From Lumnitzera littorea (taxonomy: Eukaryota; Streptophyta; Magnoliopsida; Myrtales; Combretaceae), in the NCBI GenBank assembly GCA_024138015.1, contig JAMXBB010000001.1, positions 133,191,143-133,255,142 on the forward strand: 64,000 bases of DNA, written 5' to 3'. The translations under genes were made by a program, and so were the position numbers. This document shows, one piece after another, positions 1 through 11,437 of the stretch. Position 1 is the stretch's first letter; each line of letters begins with the position of its first letter. The notes beneath the pieces are model-generated. The model made no database searches, was not told where the DNA came from, and was given only the letters and a program-made list of their open reading frames with translations.

Positions 1-2499
1 GAACTAAATGCTAAAAAATCAACTAGTTCATGGAATTCCTTCCTTAACAAAAAAGCCAGCTAAATGTGAAGCTTGTTAGTTCAGGAAGCTAATAAGGAAA
101 CCATTTCTTCAAAGTAGTTGGAGGACAAGCTAAAAGCTTTAACTTGTTCACACTGATCTTGCTAGACCACAAAGGACCCCATCATTAAAGGGAAGTCATT
201 ATTATATCATTTTTATTGAACTTAACCAAAATGTGTTGGATTTACTTTCTTAAATACAAGTCAGAAGTAGCTGAAGTGTTTTGGAAATTCAAAGCTCATG
301 TTGAAAATCAAAGCAACTTCCATATTCAAGTTTTGAGGTCAAATAATGGCAAAGAGTATGTAGCTGATCAGTTTGTACAATTGTGCAAAAGCTAGGATTA
401 AACATCAACTGGCAGCTCCTTACACTCCTCAACAAAATGGAGTGAGTGAAAGGAAAAATGGATCAATCATGGAGATGGCCAGGTGTATGCTTCATCAAAA
501 GGAATTACCAAAGAAGTTCTGGGCTGAAGCTGTAAATACAATTGTATTCATTCAAAACAAACTTCCTACACGAGCTTTGCAAAATCAAACTCCTTTTGAG
601 GCATGGTTTGGTTTTAAACCTTCTTTGGATTTTTTTTTTTAAATACTTAGCTACTTGTGCTACTCACATTTAGTTTAGGTTAAGCAAGACAAGCTTGAAA
701 AAAGGGACCTAAAGCATTTATTGGCTACAGCATAATCTCTAAAGCTTATAGGATTTTTCAACCTTAAACAGGAAAAATTCTAATAAGCAAAGATGCACAC
801 TTCATAGAAGATGAAAAATGGTATTGGGGTGATACAAAGAAGAATGACAATATTGTATTGGAACTTGAAGATACAGTAGATGATCTACTTGTTCGAGGAA
901 TAAGGTTACTTGCTTACATCTACCAAAGAAGTAGTGTAGCAGTATGCAATATAGCTATATGTGAACCAACCAGTTTTAAAGAAGCTACTATGGACCAAAA
1001 ATGGTTGGTTGTAATGCAAGAGGAGCTATCCATAATTGAGAGAAATCAAACTTGGGAGCGAGTTTCGAGACCTCATGATAGAATTGTTATAAGGGTGAAA
1101 TGGGTATTTCAAACAAAATTCAATCTCAATGGCTCTATAAACAAGCACAAAGCAAGGCTTGTTGTGAAGGGCTATTCTCAGATATTTGGAGTTGATTATG
1201 CAGATATTTTTGCTCCAATAGCAAGACATGACATAATAAGGCTGCTACTTACCATTGTTGCATAAAGGAGGTGGCAAGTGTTTCATATGGACATCAAGTT
1301 AGCATTTCTCAATGGTTTAATGCAAGAGAAGATTTATTTTGAGCAACCTAAAGGTTTTGTGATCAAAGGCCAAGAAGATAAAGTCTATTATTGAAAAAGG
1401 CTCTATACAACTTGAAGCAAGCCCCTAAATTGTGGTACAGCAAAATTAATGATCATTTGCTGAGCTTATGCTTTTAAAAGGGTAAATTTGAAGCTATACT
1501 TTATGTAAAGCATGTTGGTGCAGATATTTTAATTATCTCTTTGTATGTTGATAATCTGTTGGTGACAAGAAGCAACTTAACACTAATTGAAGAATTCAAG
1601 CAACAAATGAAGGATGCCTTTGAAATGTTCGATCTTGGTCTTATAACTTATTTTCTAGGCATGGAGATCACTCAAAAGAAGAATGAGGTTTTTACTTATC
1701 GAAAGAAATATGCAAAGGAGATTCTAAAAAAATTCCAGTTTGATGAATGCAAAACAATGAATACTCCCATAAATTAGAAGGAGAAGTTCACCAAAGAGGA
1801 TGGAGCTGATAAAGTTGATGAAGTTGAATTTAGAAGGTTGATTGGGTGCCTAATGTATCTTGCAGCTATAGGGCTTGACATCTTATTCCCAATTAGCTTA
1901 TTGTCAAGATTTATGCACTGTACAAGTGAATTGCACTTGAAGGCAGCAAAGAGAGTTATAAGATACATCGAAGGAACTATCAATTATGGAGTCAAGTATT
2001 GCAAGGTATAAGACTTCAAATTATTTGGTTTTTCTAACAATGATTGGGTTGATATCTTCGATGATATGAAGAGTACTTCAAGGTACTGTTTCAATATGGG
2101 TTTAGGTGTGTTTTCTTAGTGTTCTAAGAAGTAAGAGATTGTAGCTTAGTCAACAGTAGAAGCTAAGTTTGTAGCTATAACACCAGTTGTAAATCAAGCT
2201 ATCTGGTTAAGGAATATTCTAATAGATTTGGGCCTGAAGCAAAATCAAAGCACAAAATTTTTATTGATAATCAAACAACAATTTCAATAGCACTTAATCT
2301 TGTGTTTCATGGGAAGACCAAGCATTTTAATGTCAAGTGGTTTTATTTAAGAGAAGTGCAAGAAAATGATAATATAATTCTGGTTTACTGTAAAACTAAA
2401 GACCAAGTTGCTAATATTTTTACCAAGTCTTTTCTACTTGGTAGGTTTGAGTTTCTAAGGATTAAACTTGGAGTTTGCAGCTTCCAAGGCAATGAAGAG
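1..2499 (+). pseudogene. Ty1/copia polyprotein remnant (integrase, RT, RNase H), 5' end outside window
   Basis: This is a decayed copia polyprotein that needs several frame changes to read. Integrase-core similarity fills about 1-640; the segment at 373-642 carries the typical YTPQQNGVSERKN motif and a PFEAWFG end. The integrase tail (AYRIF, HFIEDEKW-like) follows at about 690-830. Reverse transcriptase starts near 950 and includes KWVFQTKFN and KARLVVKGYSQ (to 1265), then DIKLAFLNGLMQE at about 1290-1330. The catalytic motif near 1540-1560 reads LYVDNLLV instead of YVDD, so one metal-binding aspartate is lost. RNase H follows, with STVEAKFVAI near 2150 and TKHFNVKW...DQVANIFTKS at 2302-2505. 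In-frame stops (for example near 642, 1263, 1394 and 1777) show it is not functional. The gag and 5' LTR would lie upstream of position 1. Confidence 0.93.
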
Positions 2500-2753
2500 T
2501 ATTGAAATATGCCTTAGGAATCGGTCAAAGCTATTTCAATTTGTTGTTACTATTAGTAGGTCATTAATTCCTATTTTATTGCTATAGATGTTATTTATTT
2601 GAGTAGTGGATTATGCTATTAGTTGTGGTAGTTAAAAGTTTGAGATATATTTAAATTAGACTTATCTCTATTAAAGTTATCCCCTCCTTGCAACTCATAT
2701 CACATTTAATTTACTGCTCTATTTTTTGCTATCATTGTTCTAAAAATACAACA
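2500..2753 (+). repeat. Probable 3' LTR of the copia remnant
   Basis: The sequence directly after the RNase H frame reads TATTGAAATATG, close to the TGTTGAAATATG start of many copia LTRs, and a plausible end (AAAAATACAACA) lies 254 bp on. The length and the terminal CA fit a short copia LTR. The mate LTR is outside the window, so both borders are inferred from family habit rather than from a matching copy. Confidence 0.45.
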
Positions 2754-3320
2754 ATTGCATATCTAGTAAAAAAAGTTGTTAAACTAAGTTGAAACCATAA
2801 GAATGGGGGCTAACTCCAAGATATACTAGTCCTCTTATATCAATCTAGACAAATTAAATTATTTTATTTTTAAAAATCTAACCTTACTCTAAATTAATCC
2901 ACTATATTAGAATACTAACACTTGAAGGATTAAATTTGTAAATCAATAATAGAACATTGGAAATTGATGTTAATGATCATTGTATTAAAACATATCATAT
3001 TTGATTATTGGAGATCTTGATTGGTTTAGATTATCTTCTATGTCTTTCCTTTTAGGACATTAACATAGCAATGGCCTTTTTCTCAAAGTGAATTTCACTA
3101 ATTAATTAATTATATATTTTTTTTATTTCTAGATTAGGTTGTTTAGATATTTAATTGCTATAAGTTCTAAACTATAACCAAATATAATGCATATCTCTTC
3201 ATTTTACTTACAATCCGATGTTAGTTAGTTAGGGAATTAATTAAATCATTGATTTTTTTTAATTGTAAACTAATCTAGCATATATGCTATAAGAAAATTC
3301 TACGGTATGGTTACTCAAAA
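2754..3320. other. Unassigned AT-rich DNA
   Basis: No reading frame, repeat copy or motif was recognised here apart from short A/T runs (for example near 3117 and 3248). Confidence 0.5.
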
Positions 3321-3535
3321 ATGGTCACTTTTAAATTCAATAAATCACCCTAATTTATAGTAAAGTAGTATTAATGAACAGTAGAAAGAAGTTTTTAATA
3401 TTCTCATGAAACTTATAAATTATTTTCATGAAAAATATCGTCAGTCTCACTTTTATTGTTGATAGTTTCATTTCACTTTAAATGAACATGATTTAGTGTA
3501 AAGCGAGATAATTTAGTGAATTGAAAAGTGACCAT
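3321..3535. mobile_element. MITE-like inverted-repeat element
   Basis: The left end reads ATGGTCACTTTTAAATTCA and the right end, read in reverse, gives ATGGTCACTTTTCAATTCA. These are matching inverted ends of about 28 bp enclosing ~160 bp of AT-rich DNA without coding capacity. The inversion may extend slightly outward (ATGGTTACTC at 3307). No target duplication was clear, so the superfamily is not assigned. Confidence 0.6.
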
Positions 3536-4672
3536 AACATTGAAAGTCTCCGAGCTATAAGATTAAAATACATGCTCGATCAACCAAGAATCAAGAAAAC
3601 ACAAATCTTCAAATATTTAAAATAACGATATAATAGATTCGATATGACTGGCTTCGGGGTGTGCCCTAATTTTCTGTAGATGGACATAGGCAGCTGGAGT
3701 CATGGGTTTCACGTGGGCTTTGCTTTTTAACAATCGCTGTGTGTGAATATGCCTGCTCATTTGGGCTTGCTGGATTCTGTCTTGAGTTGATCTCCACTTG
3801 CACAAATGGCAGTGGGCCTTTTGCGTGGCTTTTGCATTCGGTGCGTTACGTTGACTTAACTGGATGCACGACTGGGCTTCTAATTCTTTTAATCTTGACC
3901 TTTGTTGGATCGTAAATTAAATCGTCCCTTATGCGTTTTACATTAATAATTCGTAATAGCAATTCTATGCATTGCTGTATATAGTTGCATTTTAGATTCG
4001 TAGTAAATTCATATTATAAAAAAATATTAAATTGTCATTTATTATTTCTACTTATGAATATCTATTTAATATTAGAGTCAATTATTATCCAAAATATATA
4101 CACAATAAATTCAACAAGGGGCAACATTATTATAGCTCAATTACCAGTAATGTTATTATGTCATGCTTGGCATACATTAATAATCTAAAATAAAACGGAA
4201 TTAAATAAAATGAGGAGCAAAATGACCAATCCTTTCTTGCATCTGAAAATACCTATGGAATGGAATTAAATGAATCAAATGAGTATATAATAGTAACTAT
4301 AAAAAATACACTTAATTATTGAATTCAATTAAATAAGCAATTTGATTAATAATAACAAACGTGAGAGAAATGAAATCGTGATTCTATCTTTTTCAAGTAA
4401 GAATCAAATTCTCTTTTGAAACCGGAATCGTTGATTCCATGGAATTATAATTTGAACTTTTAATTGCACTTTTAGATATAGAGAAAGAAAATGGAACCTG
4501 AAATCACGATTCTATTCCACTTTATTCGACATACCAAACATAACATTACGATACAAACTCATTCCATTTAGCAAACTAAATAAACATTAGATTTAAATTA
4601 ACTTAATCATCTATGTGCCATGATTACTGTCAATTTACATTTTAAGACCACCAAGGACTAGAGTCAACAGAA
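3536..4672. other. Unassigned intergenic DNA
   Basis: The stretch 3640-3890 is richer in G and C than its surroundings (it contains CACGTGGGC and TGGGCTTGCTGG) and carries a short minus-strand open frame (3617-3805) that resembles no family I know. The rest is AT-rich. I see no supported gene. Confidence 0.4.
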
Positions 4673-5325
4673 TGTATAGAGAGCTGAAAATTATTGGGAG
4701 AAGTCCATTATTTATTTAGGCTTGACTTTTTAGACTAGGTGATAGAACTTAAAAAGTCCGGTTCATATTAGGATAATTTAGAGAGATTTAGCTTAGTGGA
4801 CTTAGAACAGGAATCGTTAAACCGTTCTATCTAGCTCCAACCTTTCTCAAATAAGCTTATACACTTATAAGGCTATTGGCTTTGGGCCCATTAGTTAACT
4901 CATTCTGGATAACCATTAATTGAGCGAGCTCCATCTCATCCGTTAATTACCTAAATAATTTGACGGATGCCATCATGTTCAAGAGCGTATAAATATTCAA
5001 CATTTCCTTATCATTTAGAACTCTTAGAGAGATCAGAGAAATTGTCTTCTACTATGAAGACTTTCTCTTTAAGATCAAATAATGTTCAAGCAAAAAATTG
5101 ATCCCATTCGCTCAAACTACAAAGTGAACGCCTAAAGTCTCCTAAGGCTGCCCTATTTGTTACTTGTGTATTTGAGACACTGAAATCACATATTCCTCAT
5201 CTTTGCCTTATTCTTGCTTAATAATCTATTCAAGTGACAATCTCACTTCACTCCTTTGAAGTTACGTATAATGCGCAACTTATGTAACATGTACATGACC
5301 ACTTCAATCGAACCTCTACATTTAC
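4673..5325 (+). repeat. 5' LTR of the 4.7-12.1 kb element
   Basis: It is collinear with 11438-12093 over its full length. Shared segments include TACACTTATAAGGCTATT, the run CAAAAAATTGATC and the end CACTTCACTC(C/T)TTTGAAGTTA. It starts with TGTATAGAG and ends in a CA dinucleotide just before the primer-binding site. A TATA-like GTATAAATA at about 4986 sits where an LTR promoter is expected. Confidence 0.88.
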
Positions 5326-5327
5326 AT

Positions 5328-5346
5328 TTTGGTGACTCTACTGGGG
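5328..5346 (+). other. tRNA primer-binding site
   Basis: TTGGTGACTCTACTGGGG directly follows the LTR. It resembles the TGGCGACTC-x-CTGGGGA primer sites of Tat/Ogre-type Ty3 elements, with a few substitutions. The primer tRNA identity is not certain. Confidence 0.6.
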
Positions 5347-5364
5347 AAGGGTGATTGCAAAGAC

Positions 5365-6890
5365 ATGGCACCTCTTAGGAAGAGAACAATCGGTATGTCT
5401 AATACCACGTCTCAAGAGCTTAACACTAATTTTGAGTTTACTGAGCAGAATTCACTCTCACCGCTTAAGAATACTAGCCAGGACCATTCGGTACCTGAGG
5501 CTCCTCTAGATCCAATATAAATAATGCGAACATTGCAAGAACCTACCAAGGCTTTAAATCAATTCATGATTATGTTCCAACTTATCCTTACCGGGATGGC
5601 TGCCACCACTGCTGTGTAATAAGGTATGGCTTTGCCAAATCCTATGGTTACTACATAATCAAGCATTACTACCTCAGCTCAACCAATTAATCCTCCAGCC
5701 ATTGAAGAGGATCTCCATCAAGGCAGAGGTAATGAAACCTCCTTGCTAAAACCTGCACAACAACTAACTCCTACACCAAAGAATGTAAAAGTCCATTTAG
5801 GCAGCTCTTCATTTTCACGAGTGTCTACTCCTTCATCTAATCCTATCATCCCAATCTTAGGAAGATTTACTTCTCATCCCAATATTGCCCCTGCTTCGCT
5901 ACTTGCGTCCATAACTTCTGTTTCAAAGACTTTCTTTATAATAAAGAAAGACTTTGACATTTATATAAGAGAAATACAAGCTAAATCGTCTATGAAAGTA
6001 CCAAAGTTGAAACTCTCATATCATCAACGCATCGTAGTGAAGCCATATCCTAAGGACTATGTAAGTCCTAAGTTCATACTATTCAATGGCAAGAAGGGAA
6101 GTACGAAGGAACACCTATTAATATTTATCAAAACTCTAGAGCCTTATAAGCTTGATGATGACTTGAAGCTTAGAGAATTCTCCAAATCATTAACAGAGAA
6201 GGCATATACCTGGTAGGTCAACGTCCCCTTGAAATCAATTGATTCATAGGAGATTATGTGCAAGCTCTTCTTGGAGAAATTTTTCTTTACTCAAGAGTAA
6301 GTCACGATTATAGACATGGGACAAATATGACAAAACCCAAAGGAAGATTTTATAAATTATATAGAGCGCTTTCAGCGCTTTAGAAAGCGCACTCTAAACT
6401 TCAAGATATGTGTGATGAAAGAGAACCGGTGAAGATCTGCATCTAAGGGATGTTCTCTAAGTATGCTATATACTCGAAGAACCTCTCCCTATATTCTTTT
6501 GCTTCATTCGTTGAGAATGCACCAAAGACCAATAACTCTGTTACGAGGTAACAAGAGGAAAGCAGCATGCTTAACAAAAAAGCAGCATTCCTGTCCTCAA
6601 TCCGGAGTGAGGACTTTAATGCTAGTAAGAGATCTAAGAAAGATACAGAAACTCTTTTGTTTCCATGCCCAATTAGCAAGGTAAATACCATCCTTGACCA
6701 TTGGCTATAGGATGAAGTTATCAAGTTGCCAAGAGTTAAATGCTAACCTACAGAGAGTGAAAGAAGAAATCCCAAATATTGTCGATTTCATGGAACAATA
6801 AATCATCCCACTAGGGATTGTCGAAGTTTAAGAAAGATATTTCATGAAAGAATTCAAAATAGGGAACTTATCATCGAAGATAGCAACATT
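5365..6890 (+). pseudogene. Ty3-type gag remnant
   Basis: The first ATG after the primer site is at 5365. The reading is broken by stops near 5518, 5618, 6214 and later, and by frame changes. The retrotransposon gag domain lies at about 6060-6480: a PKF..FNGKKGSTKEH start, the REFSKSLTEKAYTW helix (ending 6213), a KLFLEKFF segment (about 6260) and a DFINYIERFQRF segment (about 6345). A GMFSKYAIY-like stretch follows near 6450. A degenerate nucleocapsid-type segment (NHPTRDCRSLRKIF) sits at about 6800-6850 but lacks a full CCHC knuckle. The order and spacing match plant Tat-like gag proteins. The protein would form the virus-like particle in an intact element. No protease follows. Confidence 0.88.
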
Positions 6891-7093
6891 CGTAACAACC
6901 CGCTTCTAAGCCATGATACTTATGTAATAGTACATGAGTGTTTTAAAAGTGATTAGTGATTTGTTAGGCATGAAAAAAAAAAAAATGGGTTCTAGCTATG
7001 GCATTGCTTTTATAAATAAGGAAAGAATTTTGCTACTCATCAATAAAACTTTTATTATCTTACTCATCTCTCCATTCTATATCTTACTCTCTT
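6891..7093. other. Leader to tandem array
   Basis: AT-rich spacer with a poly-A run at 6974-6986 and a TATA-like TTTTATAAATA at 7009. I see no coding signal. Confidence 0.4.
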
Positions 7094-7930
7094 AAAGCCC
7101 AAGTAATAACCTGGCATCCTAGTTATCACACGTAAAGCCCAAGCGACGCCTTAGCATCACAGCTCTCATGCTTAAATCCCAGGCGATGCCCTAACATCTC
7201 GGCTCCCATGCCTCAAGCCTAGGTAGTACCCTAGCATCTCGGCTCTTACACCTAAAGCCCAAGTGACGCCCTAGCATCTCGACTCTCATATCTCAAGCCC
7301 AGGCAGTGCCCTAGCATTTCGACTCTTACACCTAAAGCCCATGGGATGCCCTAGCATCCCAACTCCCATACCTAAAGCCTAAGCGATGCCTTAGCATCTC
7401 GGCTCCCCACACTTCAAGCCTAAGTAGTACCTTGGTATCCTAGCTCCCACACCTAAAGCTCAGGTGATGCCTTAGCATCTCGGCTCCTACACCTCAAGCT
7501 TAGGCAATGCCCTGGCATTTAGGCTCTTATGCCTAAAGCCTAGGCGACACCCTGGCATCTTAGCTTCTACGCTTAAAGCTTAAGCAACGCTCTAGCATCT
7601 TAGCTTCCATATCTTAAGCCTAAGCAATGCCTTGGAATCTTGGCTCCTACGCCTCAAGCCTAAGTAACACCTTAGCATCTTAACTTTTACTCTTTAAGCT
7701 TAGGCAATATTCTAGCACATTTGCTTCTACGTTTTAAGCCCAGGTGATGCCTTAGAATCTCGGCTTACATGCCTTAAGCCTATGTGACGTGCTGGCATCT
7801 TGGCTCTCATGGTTAAAGCCTAAGCAATGCCTAACATCTTAGCTTCCATGCCTTATGTCCAAGCGATGCCTTAGCATCTTGGCTTCCATGCCTTAAGCTT
7901 AGGGCAATGCTCTGGCATCTAGTATTTATG
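7094..7930 (+). repeat. 40-bp tandem repeat array, about 21 units
   Basis: Units start AAAGCCCAAG or CAAGCCTAGG and run through GCATCT(C/T)GGCTC to the next start. Successive unit starts fall at 7094, 7134, 7174 and so on, exactly 40 bp apart through the first units. Units starting AAAG and CAAG tend to alternate, hinting at an 80-bp higher-order period. Units become more diverged towards the 3' side. The array is much richer in C and G than its surroundings and lies inside the LTR element, after gag. Confidence 0.95.
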
Positions 7931-8235
7931 CAGGAACTGTTCAAGTAGTGATGTACTAGTAGATCTTAGCCGACTATGCTTTCATCTCACTTATGTAAGA
8001 ACTACAATTGAGTGAAAGTAGTGATAGTAGTAAGGATCTTAGTCTTCTTCAAGAGAAACCATATGCTATAACTTTATGGTGATACGATCCACTTGTGTAC
8101 CCATCTTAGTTGTACCTTTGTAAGGAAGGAAAACAAGAGATGAGAGAAAGGCAACTCTTTCCTCTTGATTCTAAAATAAGAACAATGACATCATAATGTT
8201 GATCCTATAGTCTTACCAAGGCTCAATGCAGAATA

Positions 8236-8472
8236 AGCTTATTGCATATAAAGCCTATTAAGGCTTACTGTGTGCGAGTTTTATTTTGCTTAAGGCATGC
8301 TGGGACCTGCTTCATTTAAAGCCTACTAAGCGAGATCCTCTTAGCGCTTAAGGCCTGCTAGGGCCTACTGCGCTTGAGGTTTTCTTGCTCAAGGCTTCTC
8401 CATGTAAAGCCTGATGTTTTTAAGGCCTACTCGCTCAAGGCTTGCTAGGACTTACCATGCTTAAAGCTTGCT
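8236..8472 (+). repeat. Degenerate short tandem/palindromic repeats
   Basis: Repeated AAGCCTACT, CTTAAGGCCTGCTAGGGCCTACTGCG-like segments (8 to 10 imperfect occurrences) recur at irregular 25-40 bp spacing. AAGCCT and AGGCTT forms alternate, so the zone is partly self-complementary. It shares the AAGCC core with the upstream 40-bp array and may be its decayed relative. Confidence 0.7.
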
Positions 8473-9017
8473 CGTTGGAAGTAAGTTCCTTGCTAGGCAA
8501 CCACTTAGCCAACTTTGGATCTCAAAGTAGATTTTGAGGTTGATTGGGGGTAATAAATTATGATATTGTTCATACAAGAATAATGGAAGAAGTTAGCAAA
8601 ACAAAACATACATGATAGTCAAAGAAAAGAACAATTGAAGTGAAACATCTAAGTAATAGGAGAAGTCTTACCATGCTTGCAACAATGTTGAATTTTGAAT
8701 ATCTTTAGTTAATGTTTCTAGAAACTTTGGAATTGTAAAATAATGGTCTACCGTTCTTCCATTCTATTGGCATGTAGGAACCATAATCAAGTGGAAGTGG
8801 TAATAGACTGGAGAACTCTAGTCTTCTTTAGAAGAGTTACGTACTCTGACTTCTCTGCAATGTATGCTACTCAATCATCACATCCAAAAGGTAACTTCTT
8901 TAAGGATGTGAATTGGGTATTAGAGATAGGTAGCTCTCTCCTCTCGTTTCTAACGCGCAACACTGAATCTCTCATGATGGTATCTTTAGAATCAGTACGA
9001 AGCTAGCGCTTGATAAA
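8473..9017. other. Interior of the LTR element without assigned function
   Basis: The plus strand has an 87-residue open frame at 8743-9006 with no recognisable domain. The minus strand of the same stretch continues the antisense frame described at 9018-9236 with interrupting stops, so the plus frame is more likely its shadow. Confidence 0.4.
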
Positions 9018-9236
9018 CTAATGATCACCATCAATGCGAAGTGTTGCACGGGCTTTTTGGTGCTTGGCTTTGTCCCATAACATGTCTTTAGAAATAGTCT
9101 CGTCCAACCACTTATCTTGACGACATAGGACTAGTGGTGGATATTTATCTTGATGTACCAATAAGTCCTTAAGCATTACTACTTCCATACTTTGACTTAG
9201 ATTAGTCTTAATCTCTTTTTCTATTAGAGCATAAAA
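9018..9236 (-). pseudogene. Antisense open frame inside the LTR element, unknown product
   Basis: On the minus strand an uninterrupted 72-codon stretch runs from 9236 to a stop at 9018-9020. Its composition is protein-like and rich in charged residues (for example LLVHQDKYPPLVL, WLDETISKDMLWDKAKHQK, RATLRIDGDH). The same frame continues with a few stops to about 8746. It has no ATG near its start, so ATG-based callers miss most of it. I recognise no domain. Plant Tat-group Ty3 elements are known to carry extra ORFs, some antisense, near the 3' LTR, and the position fits that. It could also be a captured host fragment or chance. Confidence 0.4.
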
Positions 9237-11437
9237 TCAATATTATATATAAAACAAGACAAGCAATTGAAGATATGTGAGCTTGAGTATTTTCTTCATG
9301 GAATGATGAGATAACGAATATATATATATATATTTGAGTAACGAGTGCTTCTCTCGGAAATTAGCACTAAAAGTTTATATGGTCCAACAATTCCAACAAA
9401 AAGAATAGGGCGTTACATAGAAAGTCAATTACAAAGATTAGAGAACATGTACCAGGCGATCAGGATCATTGTAAAATGGTGGTTATTGTGAAAATATTGA
9501 ATCCACCAAATTTGAAGATGAAAATCAATAGGAGAATGAAGGCCTATGTGAACAAATGAGGAGCAAGTGGTCGTAAGGCATTAGATGGAAAATATTGAGG
9601 TCGAAATGTTGGATTGTCTAAAGTAGAAAAGATTGAAAAAAAAAAAGATAAAAATAAAAGGTTTTGACAACCTAATAGCAACTAGTGCACACTCTTCCGT
9701 TGAAGCCCACTTACATGTATTGTTCGTACTCCAATTCAACTAATGGGCAAGCTAAGCTTTCATCACCTGTGAAGTCCACTGACCCGATTCTTCGGCTACT
9801 TCGTTGCCATGCTATCAAAGGATTTAAATACTTATGGAATTGAACTCATTTAATGAATTAAATTTGACCTACTTGTCGAAGAATAGCAAAAAAGTAGACT
9901 GGACTTAAGTTTTGACAACAAATAAATTATATACAAATATATACATTAAGAAACAAGAGTGACGATTGCCACAATTAAAATAATAAAATCATTAGAAGCA
10001 GCTGCAGTTGCTTATTTTCTTTTTTCTGGAGGTATTGATTATTGTCGATTGTAGCTAATGGCTTTTGTAAGCCTACAAGAAGATCAACATGGAAGATGAG
10101 GAAAAAGAAAATTCAAATGGAAGACAAGGAGAAGAAAAAGGAGTGATAAAGAAATCAAAGCAGTAAGATGGGAACAATACTTGCTATTGTCAATGTGTTT
10201 GTAAAAACTGTCAAAGTAAAGGATACCTATCTTAACGAATTGTAAGAATCATGGGTACTCTTGTGCCCATGTGAATTGAGCTCACTATTACTACTATCAT
10301 ATAATTTGTTACTTCATAGTTGTTGCAATAAAGACGCTCCTCTTGCAATTTGGTTGATCATGTTCCTAACAGCTATTATTGACAAGAATAAAAGTAAACT
10401 GAGAAAAAATTATCTCACATGAAGAAGGCAAGGATTTATAAATAGCCGAGCGAAGATGTGTGCTGTAGATTTGGTTTCAAGATTTGATAAAAGTGAATAG
10501 ATTTAGTAAAATTTGAATTATCTTTAGATGTGAAGATATAACGGATTTTAATCATTTAAGGAGGATTTGGAGAGGGAAGAGAAGATCTAAAGCAGATATG
10601 AAAAAAAATTGATTTAGTTATTAAATATACGTTGCACAAAAAAGAAGATAATGGGTAGTGCGTTTTGGAAAAAAGTGAAAAAAAAAAAAAGATTAGCACA
10701 TGCAAGGATTACATTGAAGATTTCTTGGATTCCAATACCCATCCATTACCAATTCTTATCATCAACTTATATTATATATATATATATATAATTAATTAAT
10801 TAATATGTACCCTAAAAAAAAAAAAATCATACCATACTACGAGAGCATTGCCCTTGTAACCCCACCCCCCCCCCCCCCCCCCCCTAAACCGTCTCTACGT
10901 AATGTAATGTAACCCTTGCAATCTTTGCAAGGGAAAAGATGTTGTCATTTTGTTTCGCTTCGCAACACTCCAAAGCTCTGCTCTAACACTACCTCATTTA
11001 CTGGTATGAATGACACACACACACACATATATATATATGCATATAACATAGCTGGATGGGATGTTGTGAAAGCTCCAGATTCCCGTGAATGCTCCAATGG
11101 TTTTATCTTTCTGCTAATGATCATAAAATGAGGAAGAAATATCAAGAAAAGCCACCACACACATATTATTTGGTGAATCAATGTTATGGGAGCAATAAGT
11201 CAGTAGTGTGATACAAAAGCATATAGAAATATGTGTTCCATGGCAGCAAAATGAATATTAACATATCATGCTCAACTCACTAGTGATCCAAGAGAAGCAT
11301 CAATTCCATAAATATTGTAAGTAATCAAGCAAACAAAGTTAACATTCAATATATCTACATAATAGTTGAAGAAACAATTTATAAAAATGCTTAAAACCCC
11401 CTTGAATGTATCCAAGAGACTTTTGGTTAGGGGCCAA
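9237..11437. other. 3' interior of the LTR element: AT-rich, microsatellites, no gene
   Basis: The stretch contains (TA)n at 9319-9333 and about 10770-10790, poly-A runs at 9635 and 10678, a 20-C run at 10865-10884, and (CA)n/(TA)n at 11010-11040. Short open frames at 10916-11131 (+) and 10945-11181 (-) overlap each other and match nothing I know. No polypurine tract of the usual form is seen before the 3' LTR. The sequence just before it (CTTTTGGTTAGGGGCCAAAATATA) recurs at both outer ends of the inverted repeat at 22444-23785. Confidence 0.5.
10865..10884 (+). repeat. (C)20 homopolymer
   Basis: Twenty consecutive C bases, preceded by CCCCA. The length is probably variable and prone to sequencing error. 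The G-rich complement could form quadruplex structures. Confidence 0.95.

Noticed and set aside
6443..6724. 93-codon minus-strand open frame
   Set aside because: It is a shadow of the gag remnant on the plus strand, which shows family motifs.
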